DNA of 64,000 nt, from positions 124,001-188,000 of the forward strand of contig NZ_LT821239.1 in NCBI RefSeq assembly GCF_900169525.1, given 5' to 3'. Position numbers and translations under genes: made by a program. Shown here in pieces: positions 56,275 to 64,000 of the stretch. Origin of the DNA: Corynebacterium pacaense. GTDB taxonomy: Bacteria; Actinomycetota; Actinomycetes; Mycobacteriales; Mycobacteriaceae. Position 1 is the first letter of the stretch. Each line of letters opens with the position of its first letter. Under the pieces are notes generated by a model, which saw only the letters and a program-made list of their open reading frames with translations, was not told the DNA's origin and searched no databases.

Positions 56275-57606
56275 ATGAATCTAACTCGCAATGAGAGGCT
56301 CGATCGTCTCCCGCTCACCTCGAAGCACAAGAGGCTGCTCGGAGGTTCCGGAATCGGTTGGGCCCTCGATGCCATGGACGTCGGCCTGATTTCCTTCGTC
56401 ATGGCGGCACTGGCCACACACTGGAGCCTGAGCCCCACCGAGGCCTCTCTCCTCGGTTCCATCGGCTTCGTGGGGATGGCGCTCGGCGCGTCCTTCGGCG
56501 GACTTCTGGCCGACAGGTTCGGGCGCCGGCATGTTTTCGCCCTGTCCCTCCTGGTGTACGGCCTCGCCACCGGCGCCTCGGCGCTGTCGGTGTCCCTGAT
56601 CATGCTGATGGCGTTGCGTTTCATCGTCGGGCTGGGCCTCGGTGCGGAGCTGCCCGTGGCATCGACGCTGATCTCCGAATTCTCCCCGCGTCGCATCCGT
56701 GGCCGGATGGTCGTGCTGCTTGAGGCCTTCTGGGCGGTGGGCTGGATCCTCGCCGCGGTCATCGGAACCTTCGTTGTCACCACCTCGGACAACGGATGGC
56801 GGTGGGCACTCGCGCTGGGCTGTGTTCCCGCAGCATATGCGGTCTACGTCCGCATCGGACTACCGGAATCCGTTCGCTTCCTGGAGAGGAACGGCCGCCA
56901 CGACGAGGCGGAGAGGATCGTCGCCTCCTTCGAGGACGCCGCCTTGAGGGAGGGAAAACAGCTTGACGACGCCCCCGCCGAAGCTCCCGTCGACGTCCTG
57001 CGGGGCGTCGACGGCGACAGGGTGTCGATCTGGTCCGCGCCGCTCCGCAGGAGAACCACCGCGCTGTGGATCGTCTGGTTCTGCATCAACCTCTCCTACT
57101 ACGGCGCCTTCATCTGGATTCCCTCACTGCTGGTCGCGGACGGTTTCACCCTGGTCAAATCCTTCCAGTTCACCCTGATCATCACCCTGGCGCAGCTGCC
57201 GGGCTACGCCGTGGCCGCATGGCTCATTGAAAAATGGGGCAGGCGCATCACCCTGGCCGTCTTCCTCGCGGGTTCCGCCGTCTCCGCGATCTTCTACGGC
57301 CTCGCCGGCGTGGAATGGCAGATCCTGGTCGCCGGATGTCTGCTTTCCTTCTTCAACCTCGGCGCCTGGGGCGCGCTCTACGCGATCGGACCCGAGCTCT
57401 ACCCCACCAATGTGCGTGGTACGGGCACGGGGGCTGCGGCGGGCTTCGGGCGCATCGCCTCCATCATCGCCCCGCTGATCGTGCCTCCGATTGTCTCCCT
57501 CGGGGGTCCGATCATGCTTTTCAGCGTGTTCTCCGCCGCGTTCGCCATTGCCGCGATCGCCGCGTTCACCCTGCCCGAGCAGAAGGGAAAGATCCTCGCG
57601 GACTGA
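56275..57606 (+). CDS. MFS transporter, AAHS/SV2-like
   Basis: A 443-residue major facilitator with 12 helices. Motif A is GGLLADRFGRRHVFALS, helix 4 has RFIVGLGLGAELPVASTLISE, and the ELYPTNVRGTGTG segment before helix 11 is typical of sugar/aromatic-acid symporters. The substrate could be an aromatic acid or niacin-like compound. ATG 56275 is used. The stop is five bases before the stop of the convergent PadR gene, which may not regulate it. Confidence 0.88.
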   Translation: MNLTRNERLDRLPLTSKHKRLLGGSGIGWALDAMDVGLISFVMAALATHWSLSPTEASLLGSIGFVGMALGASFGGLLADRFGRRHVFALSLLVYGLATGASALSVSLIMLMALRFIVGLGLGAELPVASTLISEFSPRRIRGRMVVLLEAFWAVGWILAAVIGTFVVTTSDNGWRWALALGCVPAAYAVYVRIGLPESVRFLERNGRHDEAERIVASFEDAALREGKQLDDAPAEAPVDVLRGVDGDRVSIWSAPLRRRTTALWIVWFCINLSYYGAFIWIPSLLVADGFTLVKSFQFTLIITLAQLPGYAVAAWLIEKWGRRITLAVFLAGSAVSAIFYGLAGVEWQILVAGCLLSFFNLGAWGALYAIGPELYPTNVRGTGTGAAAGFGRIASIIAPLIVPPIVSLGGPIMLFSVFSAAFAIAAIAAFTLPEQKGKILAD

Positions 57607-57611
57607 GTCTC

Positions 57612-58082
57612 TCAGAGCGCAGAGATATCCTCCGCGGCCCGGCGCAGCACCCGGAGAACCTCCTCCCCCTTCTCCGGCGGCGACCCCTTGACGATCTCAT
57701 GGAGCCTGTGGAACTCGGACCTGAGGGCGTGCTCGGTCACGGGTCCCTGTTCGGGACTACGGTAGCTGTCAACGATCTCCGCCCACTGGCTGCCGCATCT
57801 GGCCACCAGCGCCTCGCCCACCGGGGTGAGCCGGGCCATCTTCCGCCCCTGATCCAGGGAGATGGTGATCAGCCCCTCATCCTCGAGGAGGGACAGGATC
57901 GGGTAGACGGCCCCGGGGCTGGGGGTCCAACGCCCCTCCGTGCGTTCACCGATAACCGTGATCAACTGGTATCCGTGCATGGGCTGCTCCGCCAGCAGGG
58001 AGAGGATGAGTTTGCGCAGATCACCCCGTCCGGCGCGGCCACCCCTGCCCCTGCCGCGGTGAAAACCCTCGTCGATGTCCAT
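57612..58082 (-). CDS. PadR-family transcriptional regulator
   Basis: A 156-residue PadR regulator. The wHTH is RKLILSLLAEQPMHGYQLITV ... SPGAVYPILSLLEDEGLITI, split here by a few residues, and a C-terminal helical dimerisation part follows. The N-terminus is glycine/arginine-rich (RGRGRGGRAGRGD). ATG 58082 is 20 bases after dnaB, so it may be co-transcribed with dnaB. Effector unknown. Confidence 0.85.
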   Translation of the reverse strand: MDIDEGFHRGRGRGGRAGRGDLRKLILSLLAEQPMHGYQLITVIGERTEGRWTPSPGAVYPILSLLEDEGLITISLDQGRKMARLTPVGEALVARCGSQWAEIVDSYRSPEQGPVTEHALRSEFHRLHEIVKGSPPEKGEEVLRVLRRAAEDISAL

Positions 58083-58101
58083 AGCCCGGTCCCGGCTCCG
58101 C

Positions 58102-59565
58102 TTAGCCGCGTGCCATATCCACAAAGCGGGAGTAGTGCAGCTGGTGGGCCACCTGAACGGTATCGATGGGGCCACCACGGTGCTTTGCCAGGATGATATC
58201 GGCCTCACCGGCGCGCTCGTTGTCCTTGTCCTGGGAATCCGGACGGTAGAGAAGCATGACGATATCCGCATCCTGCTCCAATGAACCGGATTCACGAAGA
58301 TCCGCCAACTGCGGCCGCTTGTCCGTACGAGCCTCCGGACCACGGTTGAGCTGGGAAATGGCGATGAGGGGAACATCGAGTTCCTTGGCCAGCAGCTTCA
58401 ACTGACGGGAGAACTCCGAGACCTCCTGCTGGCGGGACTCCACACGTTTTCCCGAGGACATCAGCTGGAGGTAGTCCACGACGATCAACTTGAGATCGTG
58501 CTTCTGCTTGAGTTTCCTCGCCTTGGACCGGATCTCCATCATGGTCAGGTTCGCGGAATCATCGATGAACAGAGGGGCCTTTGCCACCTTGTCCAGGCGT
58601 TGAACCATCTTCTCCCACGCCTGTTCATCCATCCGTCCACCACGCATATCGGAGAGCCGGATCTCCGTCTCCGCGGAAAGCAGCCTCATCACGATTTCGG
58701 ACTTCGACATCTCCAGGGAGAAAATGACCGAGGCGAGATCGTTTCTGATGGAGGCCGAACGCATGAAATCCAGGGCCAACGTCGACTTACCCACACCGGG
58801 TCGGGCCGCAACAATGACCATCTGTCCGCCCCGGAGGCCATTTGTGAGATCATCCAGGTCCTTGAAGCCCGTGGGAATGCCCGCGGAGAGACCACCGTCG
58901 GTGGAGATCTGCTCCAGCTCCTCCATGGTGTCACCCAGGATATCGGCGAGGACCGCGTAGTCCTCGCTCTGATTCCTCTGGCTGACCGCGAAGACCTCCT
59001 GCTGGGCGCGGTCGATGACGGCATCGATCTCCGCTCCCTCATCGCCCTCGTATCCCAGCTGGACCACCCTTGTTCCGGCGTCCACGAGCCTGCGCAGCAC
59101 GGCCTTCTCAGAAACGATCTCGGCGTAGTAGCGCGCATTGGCGGCGGTGGGCACCGATTGGATGAGGGTGTGCAGATACGGTGCCCCACCCACCCGCTCC
59201 AGGTCGTTGGTGCGGTCAAGGCGACCGGAGACGATGACTGGATCTATGTCCTTGTTGTCACTGAAGAGATCAATGACCGCCTGGAAGATCAGCTGGTGGG
59301 CGGGCCGGTAGAAATCCTCCGGGCTGAGGAGATCGAGGATATCGATGACGGTGTTGGGGCTGAGCAGCATGGCACCCAGCACGCCCATCTCCGCATTATT
59401 GTCATAGGGCGGAGAGCGGAAGTCGCGGTACTCCCGACCGTTGTCGCCGTCCTTCTTCCTGCGCGCCCCGAAACCTTCGCCCGGCTCCGCGGTGTAGCTC
59501 TCCATCGGTTCTGACGGCGGAACATAATCATCATCAAAACTGGCTGCTGAAAAATCAGCTGACAT
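58102..59565 (-). CDS. dnaB: Replicative DNA helicase DnaB
   Basis: A 487-residue hexameric helicase that unwinds DNA at the fork. The N-terminal domain includes MGVLGAMLLSPNTVIDILD. The RecA-like C-terminal domain has Walker A ARPGVGKSTLALDF, Walker B LIVVDYLQLM and the arginine-rich LNRGPEARTDKRPQLADLRE. No intein is inserted, unlike many mycobacterial dnaB genes. ATG 59565 (MSADFSAAS) is used; an extension to 59616 is less likely. Upstream is a cluster of DnaA boxes. Confidence 0.96.
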   Translation of the reverse strand: MSADFSAASFDDDYVPPSEPMESYTAEPGEGFGARRKKDGDNGREYRDFRSPPYDNNAEMGVLGAMLLSPNTVIDILDLLSPEDFYRPAHQLIFQAVIDLFSDNKDIDPVIVSGRLDRTNDLERVGGAPYLHTLIQSVPTAANARYYAEIVSEKAVLRRLVDAGTRVVQLGYEGDEGAEIDAVIDRAQQEVFAVSQRNQSEDYAVLADILGDTMEELEQISTDGGLSAGIPTGFKDLDDLTNGLRGGQMVIVAARPGVGKSTLALDFMRSASIRNDLASVIFSLEMSKSEIVMRLLSAETEIRLSDMRGGRMDEQAWEKMVQRLDKVAKAPLFIDDSANLTMMEIRSKARKLKQKHDLKLIVVDYLQLMSSGKRVESRQQEVSEFSRQLKLLAKELDVPLIAISQLNRGPEARTDKRPQLADLRESGSLEQDADIVMLLYRPDSQDKDNERAGEADIILAKHRGGPIDTVQVAHQLHYSRFVDMARG

Positions 59566-59651
59566 CGCTCGGCCCCTCTTCTCTGATCCTGCCAACTCTA
59601 CTTCGTCCGTGAGCAATCTTCATATCCCCGGCTCCTGATTCCGGCGTGAAC

Positions 59652-59962
59652 CTATCCACAACCTAGCCTGGTTAACAACTGGGGTTGGTTGTGTATCTTT
59701 CCCCAGTTTCACCGTTGTGAACAGCTTTGCCCACACCACCTGTGGACAACTTGTGGACAACCCCGCCCATAAGGTCACTTTCAACCGTATTTCCCCAGTT
59801 CACACGGCATGTCGACGCTGTGGATAAGTTTCACCGAGCGGTGGATAACTGCTCTCACCTGCACGTTTCCAAAGTTCCGCCACAGCTCCGGCCGCTCTGC
59901 CTGTGGTTATACGGCGGGAGAAGGGGAAGTAAACTATCCACAATTGAGTCATGTTATCCACA
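59652..59962. promoter_or_regulatory. Cluster of seven DnaA-box-like 9-mers
   Basis: Two perfect boxes TTATCCACA (59954-59962, and its complement TGTGGATAA at 59819-59827) plus five with one mismatch (59652-59660 CTATCCACA; 59741-59749 and 59752-59760 TGTGGACAA; 59840-59848 GGTGGATAA; 59934-59942 CTATCCACA). They fill the intergenic region upstream of dnaB and downstream of rplI. Confidence 0.75.
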
Positions 59963-59989
59963 GGCGGTGAATGGAGTGGGTGGAGATAG

Positions 59990-60029
59990 TTTTCGGCCCC
60001 ACTCCTGCTGTGTGGAGTGGGGCCGAAAA
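59990..60029. repeat. 16-bp perfect inverted repeat downstream of rplI
   Basis: TTTTCGGCCCCACTCC (59990-60005) and its exact complement (60014-60029) flank an 8-base loop. It can form a strong hairpin after rplI, but the T run is inside the stem, so an ordinary T tail is missing. Confidence 0.85.
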
Positions 60030-60092
60030 ATGCTGTTGTCGTTGGGTGCTTCGCAAATTCTTTGCAGGCACCGCCGTCGCGTGCGCGTTGTC

Positions 60093-60545
60093 TTACGCTG
60101 CGACGACCTCAAACTTCACGCGGGATACGGTATCGCCGTGGAGCTTTGCTTCTACCTGGTACTTGCCGGTGGTCTTGACCAGGTTCTTCGGGAGAACAAT
60201 GGCACGCTTGTCCAGGTTAGGGCCGCCGGCCGCCTTCACGGCTGCGACGATGTCCTCAGCCTTGACGGAACCGAACAGCTTACCGCTCTCAGAGGTGCGC
60301 ACTGCGACGGAGACACCCTCGAGTGCCTCGAGCTGCGCCTTGATTTCGTGAGCATGGTCGAGGTCGCGGATTGCGCGAGCCTCCTGGGCACGCTTGATGC
60401 CCTCGATCTGCTTCTCAGCACCGGGGGTGGCAGGAATTGCCAGGCCACGGGGGAGCAGCAGGTTACGTCCGTAGCCGTTTTTGACCTCGACGATGTCGCC
60501 AGCGACACCGAGGTTCTCAACGGCGGCGGTGAGGATCAGCTTCAT
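60093..60545 (-). CDS. rplI: 50S ribosomal protein L9
   Basis: A 150-residue L9 protein. The N-terminal domain has LGVAGDIVEVKNGYGRNLL and the conserved PRGLA, then the long connecting helix and C-terminal domain. Cytoplasmic, in the 50S subunit. It is the last gene of the rpsF-ssb-rplI operon order typical of actinobacteria, here without rpsR. Confidence 0.96.
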   Translation of the reverse strand: MKLILTAAVENLGVAGDIVEVKNGYGRNLLLPRGLAIPATPGAEKQIEGIKRAQEARAIRDLDHAHEIKAQLEALEGVSVAVRTSESGKLFGSVKAEDIVAAVKAAGGPNLDKRAIVLPKNLVKTTGKYQVEAKLHGDTVSRVKFEVVAA

Positions 60546-60599
60546 GATCCCTGCCTTTCGTGGTATTAGGTTTGTGAGTTGTGAAGGAAGAGGAAAAGT

Positions 60600-61241
60600 T
60601 TAGAACGGAGGCTCATCGTCCGCACCGCCGAAACCGCCGGAGCCGGCCGGTGGTGCGGAGTTCCAGGGGTCATTGCTTGGAGCAGGGGATTGATTCCCTC
60701 CGCCGAAGCCACCCTGGTTGGAGTTGTTGCCCTGGGGGTTCTGGTTTCCACCGAAACCACCCTGGTTACCCTGGGGCTGGTTGTAGGAAGGGTTGTTCTG
60801 TCCACCCGCGAACCCGCCCTGGGCGCTGTTGCCGCCGGGGTTGCCCCCGCCGAAGTTACCGCCGCTTTCTCCGCGCGGAGTGCGGCTGACCTGTGCGGTG
60901 GCGAATGCCAGGGAGGGGCCGACCTCGTCGACCTCGACCTCGAAGACGGTCCGCTTCTCACCTTCACGGGTTTCATAGGAACGCTGACGCAGTCGGCCCT
61001 GCACAATCACGCGCATGCCCTTGGTCAGTGATTCCGCGACGTTTTCAGCCGCCTGTCGCCAGACGTTGCAGGCAAGGAACAGAGCTTCGCCGTCAACCCA
61101 CTGATTCGTCTGTGGATCTCGACGCCTCGGGGTTGAGGCAATACGGAAGTTGGCCACCGCCGCACCCGAGGGGGTGAAGCGAAGTTCCGGGTCGGCGACA
61201 AGGTTGCCGACCACGGTGATATTGGTATCTCCGATTGCCAT
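60600..61241 (-). CDS. ssb: Single-stranded DNA-binding protein
   Basis: A 213-residue SSB. The OB fold (about 1-115) starts [19 protein letters not shown] and includes [17 protein letters not shown]. The middle is a Gly/Asn/Gln-rich disordered linker with repeated GGFGGNQ-type motifs, and the C-terminal tip is DDEPPF, the partner-binding acidic tail. ATG 61241 follows a GGAG site; a GTG nine bases upstream is in frame. Confidence 0.96.
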   Translation of the reverse strand: MAIGDTNITVVGNLVADPELRFTPSGAAVANFRIASTPRRRDPQTNQWVDGEALFLACNVWRQAAENVAESLTKGMRVIVQGRLRQRSYETREGEKRTVFEVEVDEVGPSLAFATAQVSRTPRGESGGNFGGGNPGGNSAQGGFAGGQNNPSYNQPQGNQGGFGGNQNPQGNNSNQGGFGGGNQSPAPSNDPWNSAPPAGSGGFGGADDEPPF

Positions 61242-61280
61242 GTTCTCCAACTACCTCTCGTAAGCCTGAGTTTCGTTCTT

Positions 61281-61571
61281 TTACTTATCGATTCGCAGAA
61301 CCTTGGTGCGCAGGACACCATCGTTGAGGTTCAGAACACGATCGAGCTCGAGCACGGTCGCGGACTCGCACTTGAGATCGACGACGGCGTAGATGCCCTC
61401 TTCCTTCTTGTTGATCTGGTAGGCCAGACGGCGCTTGCCCCAGACATCAACCTTCACGACATCGCCCTTGTCCTTGCGGACAACCTCGAGGAATTTATCC
61501 AGGGACGGGGCTACGGTGCGCTCATCCTGAGAAGGATCGAGAATGATCATGAGTTCGTATTGACGCACGGA
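61281..61571 (-). CDS. rpsF: 30S ribosomal protein S6
   Basis: A 96-residue S6 protein ([19 protein letters not shown] onward), with the conserved [18 protein letters not shown] block. The start is GTG 61571, by comparison with [10 protein letters not shown] in relatives, although an ATG at 61580 is in frame. AGGAGG precedes both. First gene of the rpsF-ssb-rplI cluster. Confidence 0.94.
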   Translation of the reverse strand, partial: SVRQYELMIILDPSQDERTVAPSLDKFLEVVRKDKGDVVKVDVWGKRRLAYQINKKEEGIYAVVDLKCESATVLELDRVLNLNDGVLRTKVLRIDK

Positions 61572-61707
61572 CCTCATCACCTCCTATGGTCTAGTATTTT
61601 GTGTTTCGGCCACATCGGTCGACGTGGCAGGAGGGTCGTTGCGTCAGCAACCTATTCAAGGTACCCCAACGTCGGACAAAAGTCGATTTCACCAACCGGT
61701 GAGCGAC

Positions 61708-61851
61708 CTAGGAATTGTCCGCCACCTCGGCGGATTCCTCCATCCGTTCCGTCACACTGTGACCGGGTGCCGATTGTCCGCTATCTGAAACCGAAGCCAG
61801 TGAGAGCGCGGAAACCGCGAGAAGTCCCGCAATCGAAGTCCGTGTCTTCAT
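61708..61851 (-). CDS. 47-aa putative secreted peptide
   Basis: A 47-residue open frame starting at ATG 61851: MKTRTSIAGLLAVSALSLAS, then a short Ser/Gly/Glu-rich tail to VADNS. The N-terminus is a plausible signal peptide with Ala-Ser near residue 19-20, leaving a mature part of about 27 residues. AAAGGG lies about eleven bases upstream. There is no recognisable domain. It lies between rpsF and the small membrane protein gene, same strand. Confidence 0.6.
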   Translation of the reverse strand: MKTRTSIAGLLAVSALSLASVSDSGQSAPGHSVTERMEESAEVADNS

Positions 61852-61943
61852 GTGTGGATCTACCCTTTCGCCAGGCGGGTGCTACTCACTGTGTCCAACG
61901 GATACCACCCCCCGGAAGTTCCCGCATCCACCTCGGCCGCGCG

Positions 61944-62135
61944 CTAATTGATCAGCGTTCCCCACCCCACGGCGATAACCACGGGAATCACCGTGATCAG
62001 GACGATCGCGACCGAGAACAGCGTCCAGATCTGAGCCTGCGGCTTCTTGTACATGAAGCTCGCGAAGGCCCCGCCGAAGAACAGGAAGCCGATGAACACG
62101 CTCGACATGGTGATGATCATGACCGTGGTGCTCAT
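61944..62135 (-). CDS. 63-aa two-helix membrane protein
   Basis: A 63-residue protein with two membrane helices (MIITMSSVFIGFLFFGGAFA and LFSVAIVLITVIPVVIAVGW) joined by a short MYKKPQ loop. Its ATG overlaps the stop of the GT87-like gene (ATGA), so it is translationally coupled to it. Function unknown; an accessory subunit of the transferase is conceivable. Confidence 0.75.
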   Translation of the reverse strand: MSTTVMIITMSSVFIGFLFFGGAFASFMYKKPQAQIWTLFSVAIVLITVIPVVIAVGWGTLIN

Positions 62136-63628
62136 CGGGTGCCTCCCGTCCCCGCAGGGGTGTGGACACCCGTGGTGCGGGCGTCGACAAGCCGTCGTCG
62201 GTCCTGCTCACCGAACACGCCAGAGAGGGGGTCGGTGCCCCCGTGGGCATCCCTGACCCGGTCGGGGCAGCGCCCGAGCATCTGCCGCACCACCAGCACG
62301 ACCAGGGTGATAATCAGTGCGTCGCGGGCGAGGATGGCGATGTCGAGCACACCGTGGGGGATGCCCATGTTGTCCGCCCCCAGCATGTGCCACATCAGGA
62401 TCGGCCACACCATCGCGTCCACAGTCATCCAGGTCAGGAGCAGCCTCCACCTGGGTATCGCCAGCACGGCCAGCGGCACCAGCCACAGCGAGTACTGCGG
62501 GCTCCACACCTTGTTCAGCAGAATGAAGGACGCGACGATGAGGAAGGCGAGCTCGGCGACCCGGGGACGGCGGCGCACCATCAGGCCGAAAACACCGATC
62601 GCGATGCAGGCCCCGAGAAACAGCAGGAAACTGACCGTGTTCAGAGCCTCCACGTTATTCAGGGACAAGGGGATGTTGCGGTCGAGAACCTGGTAGACGG
62701 TGGTCCATTCCGCACCCCGGGTGCTGTTGAGGCGAATGAACTCGTACCAGGCATCGGGGTAGGCGATCATCACGGGCAGGTTGACCACTAGCCAGGAAAC
62801 CGCCGTTCCCCCGACCATGACCAGGAAGGACCTCATCTTCCCGCTCCGGATCGCCAGGACAAGGAATGCGCCCAGGAGATAGAGTGGCCAGAGCTTGAAG
62901 GATGTTCCCAGGCCGATGAGCACTCCCGCCCACAGCGGCGAGCCCCTTTTCACCGCGAGGAGCGAACCCACCGCAGCAGCGATCGCCGGGGTGTCCCAGT
63001 TGGTGAAGGCATGCACGGCAACCAGGGGGGAGGCCGCGACCAGGACCGTATCCCAGATGCGGTTCCCCGCGAGTTCGGCGACCATGCGAACGACGAGCAC
63101 CCAGAAGAAGCCCAGGCCGAGAGCGGAAATGATGAAGTACAGGCCCACCTCGGGGATCGAGTGGAAGGGGATGGCCTCCACAACCGGGTAGGTGAAGCGG
63201 GTGAGGATCCCCGCGATCCACTGGTACAGACCCCCGAGCACCGGGTACTCCATGTACCTGGTCAGATCGCCCTCCACCCAGGAGTAGGCGTAGGGGAACC
63301 CCGGCTGGTCGAGTCCACGTCCACCGTAGAGCGGGACGAGATCGTTGTAGCAGGCGGAGACGTACTGCCGGTTTCCGGACCAGTCCAGGGTGATGGAACC
63401 GTCCTCGGCGCGGACACCCTGGATGCAATTGGCCTTGGTCAGGAAACCGATGGCGAGGAACACCAGCGAGGTGAGCACGAGGACGCGCAGGGGAGTCCAG
63501 AACTTCTGGGTGCCCACCCGCGCATAGCGGCCGAGTCTGCCGCCAATGGCGTTGATGAATCCCCTGGCGATGGGTTCCGTGGCCGCGGGGGACACCCGCG
63601 AAACCGCAACATTGCTCTCCGTCGACAT
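62132..63628 (-). CDS. GT87-like polyprenyl-phosphate mannosyl/glycosyltransferase
   Basis: A 498-residue integral membrane protein with about ten to twelve helices. After helix 1 comes an outer loop with WSGNRQYVSACYNDLVP and a conserved acidic segment (GDLTRYMEYP). The FKLWPLYLLGA and NKVWSPQYSLWLVPLA blocks match the GT87/DUF2029 family of Corynebacteriales, which use polyprenyl-phosphate sugars to build envelope polymers (mannans, arabinans). The acceptor is unknown. It follows ponA and leads into the coupled small membrane gene. Confidence 0.78.
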   Translation of the reverse strand: MSTESNVAVSRVSPAATEPIARGFINAIGGRLGRYARVGTQKFWTPLRVLVLTSLVFLAIGFLTKANCIQGVRAEDGSITLDWSGNRQYVSACYNDLVPLYGGRGLDQPGFPYAYSWVEGDLTRYMEYPVLGGLYQWIAGILTRFTYPVVEAIPFHSIPEVGLYFIISALGLGFFWVLVVRMVAELAGNRIWDTVLVAASPLVAVHAFTNWDTPAIAAAVGSLLAVKRGSPLWAGVLIGLGTSFKLWPLYLLGAFLVLAIRSGKMRSFLVMVGGTAVSWLVVNLPVMIAYPDAWYEFIRLNSTRGAEWTTVYQVLDRNIPLSLNNVEALNTVSFLLFLGACIAIGVFGLMVRRRPRVAELAFLIVASFILLNKVWSPQYSLWLVPLAVLAIPRWRLLLTWMTVDAMVWPILMWHMLGADNMGIPHGVLDIAILARDALIITLVVLVVRQMLGRCPDRVRDAHGGTDPLSGVFGEQDRRRLVDARTTGVHTPAGTGGTR

Positions 63629-63675
63629 TCGGCTCCTGCCGGTAGTTGGTGCCTGCTCAAGACCTGTGTCGGGTT

Positions 63676-64000
63676 CTATCCGTTCCCGAACAGATCACCG
63701 GGGATCACTATCCCCGGGGCGATCTCGATGTCCTCGACCGGACCCGCGGGAGCCGGGACGGGTTCCTCCACCGGCGGGACCGCACCGCCCTCCGTTCCAC
63801 CGGCGGGCGTTTCCGGAACCACGTTCTGTGGCTCCTCGGGCGCGACAGTCGAGCTCTGCGGGGCGACCGGGTTCTGCGGTGTCCACACCTGCGACTGTGC
63901 CGGGGGGTTGCCGTAGTTGATGTATCCGGCGGTGGGGAATTCCTCGATGGCATCATTTTCCAGTGCGGTGTCCATCGTCTGCTTCCAGATCGACGCGGGC
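63676..64000 (-). CDS. ponA: Penicillin-binding protein (PonA-type), C-terminal end
   Basis: Partial. The reading open from the window edge encodes PASIWKQTMDTALENDA, as at the end of a class A PBP transpeptidase domain, then a Pro/Glu/Val-rich tail (APEEPQNVVPETP; GDLFGNG at the end). The symbol is from this C-terminal feature and the dnaB-rplI-ssb-rpsF-ponA context of C. glutamicum. The main part lies beyond 64000. Confidence 0.75.
   Translation of the reverse strand, partial: PASIWKQTMDTALENDAIEEFPTAGYINYGNPPAQSQVWTPQNPVAPQSSTVAPEEPQNVVPETPAGGTEGGAVPPVEEPVPAPAGPVEDIEIAPGIVIPGDLFGNG

Noticed and set aside
59652..59962. DnaA-box cluster as the chromosomal oriC
   Set aside because: Neighbours are dnaB and rplI rather than dnaA, dnaN or rpmH, so oriC is expected elsewhere; kept as a finding only.

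Overview
The window is a GC-rich actinobacterial chromosome segment, almost certainly from a Corynebacterium of the C. glutamicum group. The gene content and order (serS-farR, pheA, lcpB, glpQ, pyk2, ldh, msrA, sodA, hrrA/hrrS, mcbR, an rrn operon, rsmP, dnaB-rplI-ssb-rpsF-ponA) match what I remember of one arm of the C. glutamicum chromosome. The high GC of the coding sequence would fit C. efficiens better than C. glutamicum itself. The species is inference; no comparison was run.

Layout. 1-4583: core genes (HAD phosphatase, PlsC acyltransferase, serS, farR, septum-formation protein, zincin). 4585-9096: a lower-GC accessory island with a NarL-type two-component system, a secreted LGFP-repeat protein with a cysteine- and histidine-bearing C-terminal domain, a small overlapping gene that looks like an immunity partner, and one further orphan. 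9150-13625: PGM-like phosphatase, pheA, a suspicious amidase/CPBP-protease chimera joined by a poly-C tract, and lcpB. 13659-20094: an inserted metabolic block, with an amine-type operon (ornithine-cyclodeaminase-like, FAD amine oxidase, APC permease) and a pair of FMN-dependent LLM monooxygenases under a McbR-like site. 20216-22436: DUF5926, glpQ, MarR regulator. 22570-25135: translationally coupled SDR-SDR-PRISE-type reductase operon.

25148-35155: pyk2 and ldh, a membrane alpha/beta hydrolase, HAD, FMN reductase, msrA, sodA, MFS exporter and a decayed copper-oxidase gene. 35155-46025: RecB-like nuclease, a DUF6474-type protein, hrrA/hrrS with a divergently overlapping DUF2020 lipoprotein, class E sortase with a 50-aa membrane peptide, a YidC paralogue, mcbR, GlsB-like protein, universal stress protein, a 45-aa amphipathic peptide and an RluA pseudouridine synthase.

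46096-52000: one complete rrn operon on the minus strand (promoter, 16S, tRNA-free spacer, 23S, 5S, long terminator). 52094-64000: YtrA-like regulator, NYN protein, rsmP, thioredoxin, CopZ-like protein, MFS plus PadR regulator, dnaB, an intergenic cluster of DnaA boxes, rplI-ssb-rpsF, two small membrane or secreted proteins, a GT87-like transferase and the C-terminal end of ponA.

Themes: envelope biogenesis (PlsC, LcpB, sortase E, YidC, RsmP, PonA, GT87), redox defence (SodA, MsrA, thioredoxin, heme-responsive HrrSA), sulfur control (McbR and its possible LLM target), and a probable new LGFP-delivered toxin/immunity module.
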